From Arcobacter sp. (GTDB lineage Bacteria; Campylobacterota; Campylobacteria; Campylobacterales; Arcobacteraceae): a stretch of DNA of 15,960 nucleotides. The notes beneath the pieces are model-generated. The model was not told where the DNA came from and ran no database searches. It saw only the letters and a list, made by a program, of their open reading frames with translations. Position numbers and translations under genes: made by a program. Each line of letters starts with the position of its first letter. The stretch's first letter is position 1. Below, piece after piece: positions 14,237 through 15,960 of this stretch. The stretch covers positions 1 to 15,960 of the forward strand of contig JADGEG010000026.1 in NCBI GenBank assembly GCA_016744485.1, written 5' to 3'.

Positions 14237-15272
14237 TGTCTTCATCGAAAACATAAAATTTCTTTAATAATTTAATTAAAGATATAAAAAAAGTTACCAT
14301 TGCTGGTCCTAAAATCATACCCCAAAAACCAAAAGTAGATAAACCTGCCACAATAGAGAAAAATATTAATAATTCATTAATTACTGTTGGTGTTTTAACG
14401 ATTTTTTCATTTATATATTTTATGATCATAGGTTTTATAAAAGTATCTGCAATAATAGAAATAATTAATACAGAATATACAGCAATAATAATTGCATTTG
14501 TTAAAGTTCCTGTAACAGCTTCATATATCACAACAGGAACCCACATGATAATTCCACCAAATACAGGAATTAAGGAAGCAAAACCATATAAAACACCTAG
14601 TAAAATACCATCATAGGAAAAAAATGTAACAAAAACACCAAATAAAACACCTTCAAATACAGCTGTTACTAATATAGAATATAAAACAACAGACATTACA
14701 TTTGAAGACTCATAAAATAACTCATTTGCATCATCTTTTTTTAAGGGTAACATATCTTTTATTGTATAAGATAAAGATATACCATAAAAATTAAAAAAGA
14801 AATAAAATATTAAAATCATAATCATATTAATAATAAATGCAGCTGAATTTTTACCTAAGTAAGCTCCAAAAGATATTAAATATTGAATATATTCTTGTAT
14901 ATTTATCTTTTGTAAAACCATATTTAAATTATCTTTTATAAAAATAAAATCATCAGGTATATTTTTAACCCAAGTTTGTACAATGTCGAATATTTGAACT
15001 AATGCTTGTTGATCTATTTGATTAATCAAAGAAGCAAAAGAAAAAATACAATACAAAATTGGTACAAAAAATATTGCTGTTAAAAATATAGTCATTATAA
15101 ATGAGCTAATGAAAGCACTTTTTACTCTATTTTTAATATAAATATAAAATGAATGTGTTGCAACTGCTAATAAAAGTGCTACTATTAAAGGTGTTAAAAA
15201 TGGATTGAAAAGTTTTACTAAAAAATAAAATGTAACAATTGTTAGTATGAGTAAAAAATATTGTGCTTTCAA
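14226..15272 (-). CDS. AI-2E transporter / PerM family membrane protein
   Basis: A 348-aa polytopic inner-membrane protein. Hydrophobic segments lie at about 5-40, 53-85, 144-165, 195-220, 222-250, 258-280 and 298-335, with a soluble loop (about 86-140) between the early and middle helices, the arrangement of the AI-2E transporter family. Family signatures near the C-terminus are SLIPVFGGII (233-242), DTFIKPMII (276-284) and GFWGMILGPA (315-324). Members include E. coli TqsA (linked to autoinducer-2 export) and proteins linked to Na+/H+ exchange, so the transported substrate cannot be named. The start is TTG at 15272, overlapping the ruvB stop (TTGA); only a weak GAAAG lies upstream, so translation probably relies on coupling to ruvB. 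The acidic/lysine tail DEDNKK is short. Confidence 0.9.
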   Translation of the reverse strand: MKAQYFLLILTIVTFYFLVKLFNPFLTPLIVALLLAVATHSFYIYIKNRVKSAFISSFIMTIFLTAIFFVPILYCIFSFASLINQIDQQALVQIFDIVQTWVKNIPDDFIFIKDNLNMVLQKINIQEYIQYLISFGAYLGKNSAAFIINMIMILIFYFFFNFYGISLSYTIKDMLPLKKDDANELFYESSNVMSVVLYSILVTAVFEGVLFGVFVTFFSYDGILLGVLYGFASLIPVFGGIIMWVPVVIYEAVTGTLTNAIIIAVYSVLIISIIADTFIKPMIIKYINEKIVKTPTVINELLIFFSIVAGLSTFGFWGMILGPAMVTFFISLIKLLKKFYVFDEDNKK

Positions 15273-15960
15273 AATAAACTTTCGTTTGTTTTATTTAAGG
15301 GCATTTTAAAAAATTCATAAGTTTTTAAACTTGCGATTCTTCCTCTTGCAGTTCTTTCAATAAATCCATTTGCTAGTAAATATGGCTCAATTGCATCTTC
15401 AATTGTACCTTCATCTTCGCTTAACGCTGCAGCAATTGTAGAAAGCCCAATTGGTTTGCCTTTATTTGATATTAAAAGTTTTAATAAATTTATATCCATT
15501 TCATCAAAACCAGCATCATTAACTCCTAATTCATCTAGTGCAAATTTACAACGTGTCAAATTTATAATATTTTCGTTTTCAACTTCTGCAAAATCTCTAA
15601 CTCTTCTTAGAAGCCTTAGTGCTACTCTTGGAGTTCCTCTACTTCTTTTTGAAATTTCATAAGCAGCATCGTCATTTGTTTGTTTATTTAATTTTTTTGC
15701 TGCTATATTTACAATATCACTTAATTCTTTATTGTCATAAAATTGCATTCTAAAGTGCATACCAAATCTTTCACGTAAAGGATTTGATAACATTCCAGCT
15801 CTTGTGGTTGCTCCAATGAGTGTAAATCTTGGAAGATCAATTTTTACAGTTTGGGCAGCTGGTCCTGAACCAATAATAATGTCTAATCTATAGTCTTCCA
15901 TAGCAGGATATAAAATTTCTTCAACTGCTGGACTTAATCTATGTATTTCATCTATAAATA
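15269..15960 (-). CDS. ruvB: Holliday junction DNA helicase RuvB, C-terminal part
   Basis: The hexameric AAA+ motor that drives branch migration with RuvA. The visible 229 residues begin inside Walker B: FIDEIHRLSPAVEE (15958 downward), then TLIGATTRAGMLSNPLRERFG with sensor 1 and the arginine finger, SRGTPRVALRLLRRVRDFA with sensor 2, and the C-terminal winged-helix DNA-binding domain with PIGLSTIAAALSEDEGTIED, EPYLLANGFIERTARGR and a closing tail. The Walker A part and the start lie beyond base 15960; the frame is open to the window edge, so the ATG at 15901 is internal and not the start. Its stop overlaps the start of the downstream membrane protein gene. Confidence 0.97.
   Translation of the reverse strand, partial: FIDEIHRLSPAVEEILYPAMEDYRLDIIIGSGPAAQTVKIDLPRFTLIGATTRAGMLSNPLRERFGMHFRMQFYDNKELSDIVNIAAKKLNKQTNDDAAYEISKRSRGTPRVALRLLRRVRDFAEVENENIINLTRCKFALDELGVNDAGFDEMDINLLKLLISNKGKPIGLSTIAAALSEDEGTIEDAIEPYLLANGFIERTARGRIASLKTYEFFKMPLNKTNESLF

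Noticed and set aside
1..15960. Search for CRISPR repeats, tRNA or rRNA genes, insertion sequences and integrase or toxin-antitoxin genes
   Set aside because: Nothing convincing was seen; nearly all of the window is accounted for by recognised protein genes.

Overview
The window is a compact, very AT-rich piece of a bacterial chromosome, about 96% coding. Gene order and protein character suggest an Arcobacter-like member of the Campylobacterota (Arcobacteraceae). The clues are low GC, Asn/Lys/Ile-rich proteins, frequent TTG/GTG starts, the ilvB-ilvH-lpxD order, and an E. coli-type pyruvate dehydrogenase, which as I recall is uncommon in this phylum outside Arcobacter relatives. This is inferred from protein character; no database was consulted.

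Layout: (1) Bases 1-957, minus strand: a lipoate/octanoate transfer enzyme followed by the N-terminal part of a malate dehydrogenase. (2) 1091-7873, plus strand: aceE, aceF and lpdA (the three pyruvate dehydrogenase subunits), then a PaaY-like hexapeptide protein and pdxH, the last with its own extended -10 promoter. (3) 7923-13287, minus strand: a tightly packed run transcribed ilvB, ilvH, lpxD, ftsK. (4) 13415-14203, plus strand: a 262-aa protein that I read as a strongly diverged flagellin homologue. (5) 14226-15960, minus strand: ruvB (its 5' end lies beyond the window) overlapping an AI-2E/PerM-family membrane protein gene. No gene-free stretch exceeds about 133 bases. I saw no tRNA, rRNA, CRISPR array, insertion sequence or prophage gene.

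How the genes fit together: the lipoyl-transfer enzyme sits divergently from the pyruvate dehydrogenase operon whose E2 subunit needs lipoylation, and malate dehydrogenase downstream of it belongs to the TCA cycle that receives the acetyl-CoA. The ilvB-ilvH-lpxD-ftsK run joins branched-chain amino acid synthesis, lipid A synthesis and chromosome translocation in one likely transcription unit, with overlapping or nearly touching genes.

Most of the window is housekeeping. The points most worth a second look are the flagellin-like protein behind a 16-bp perfect palindrome, the missing canonical start for the full first membrane helix of FtsK, and a cysteine in the lipoyl-transfer enzyme at the position of the LipM octanoyltransferase nucleophile.
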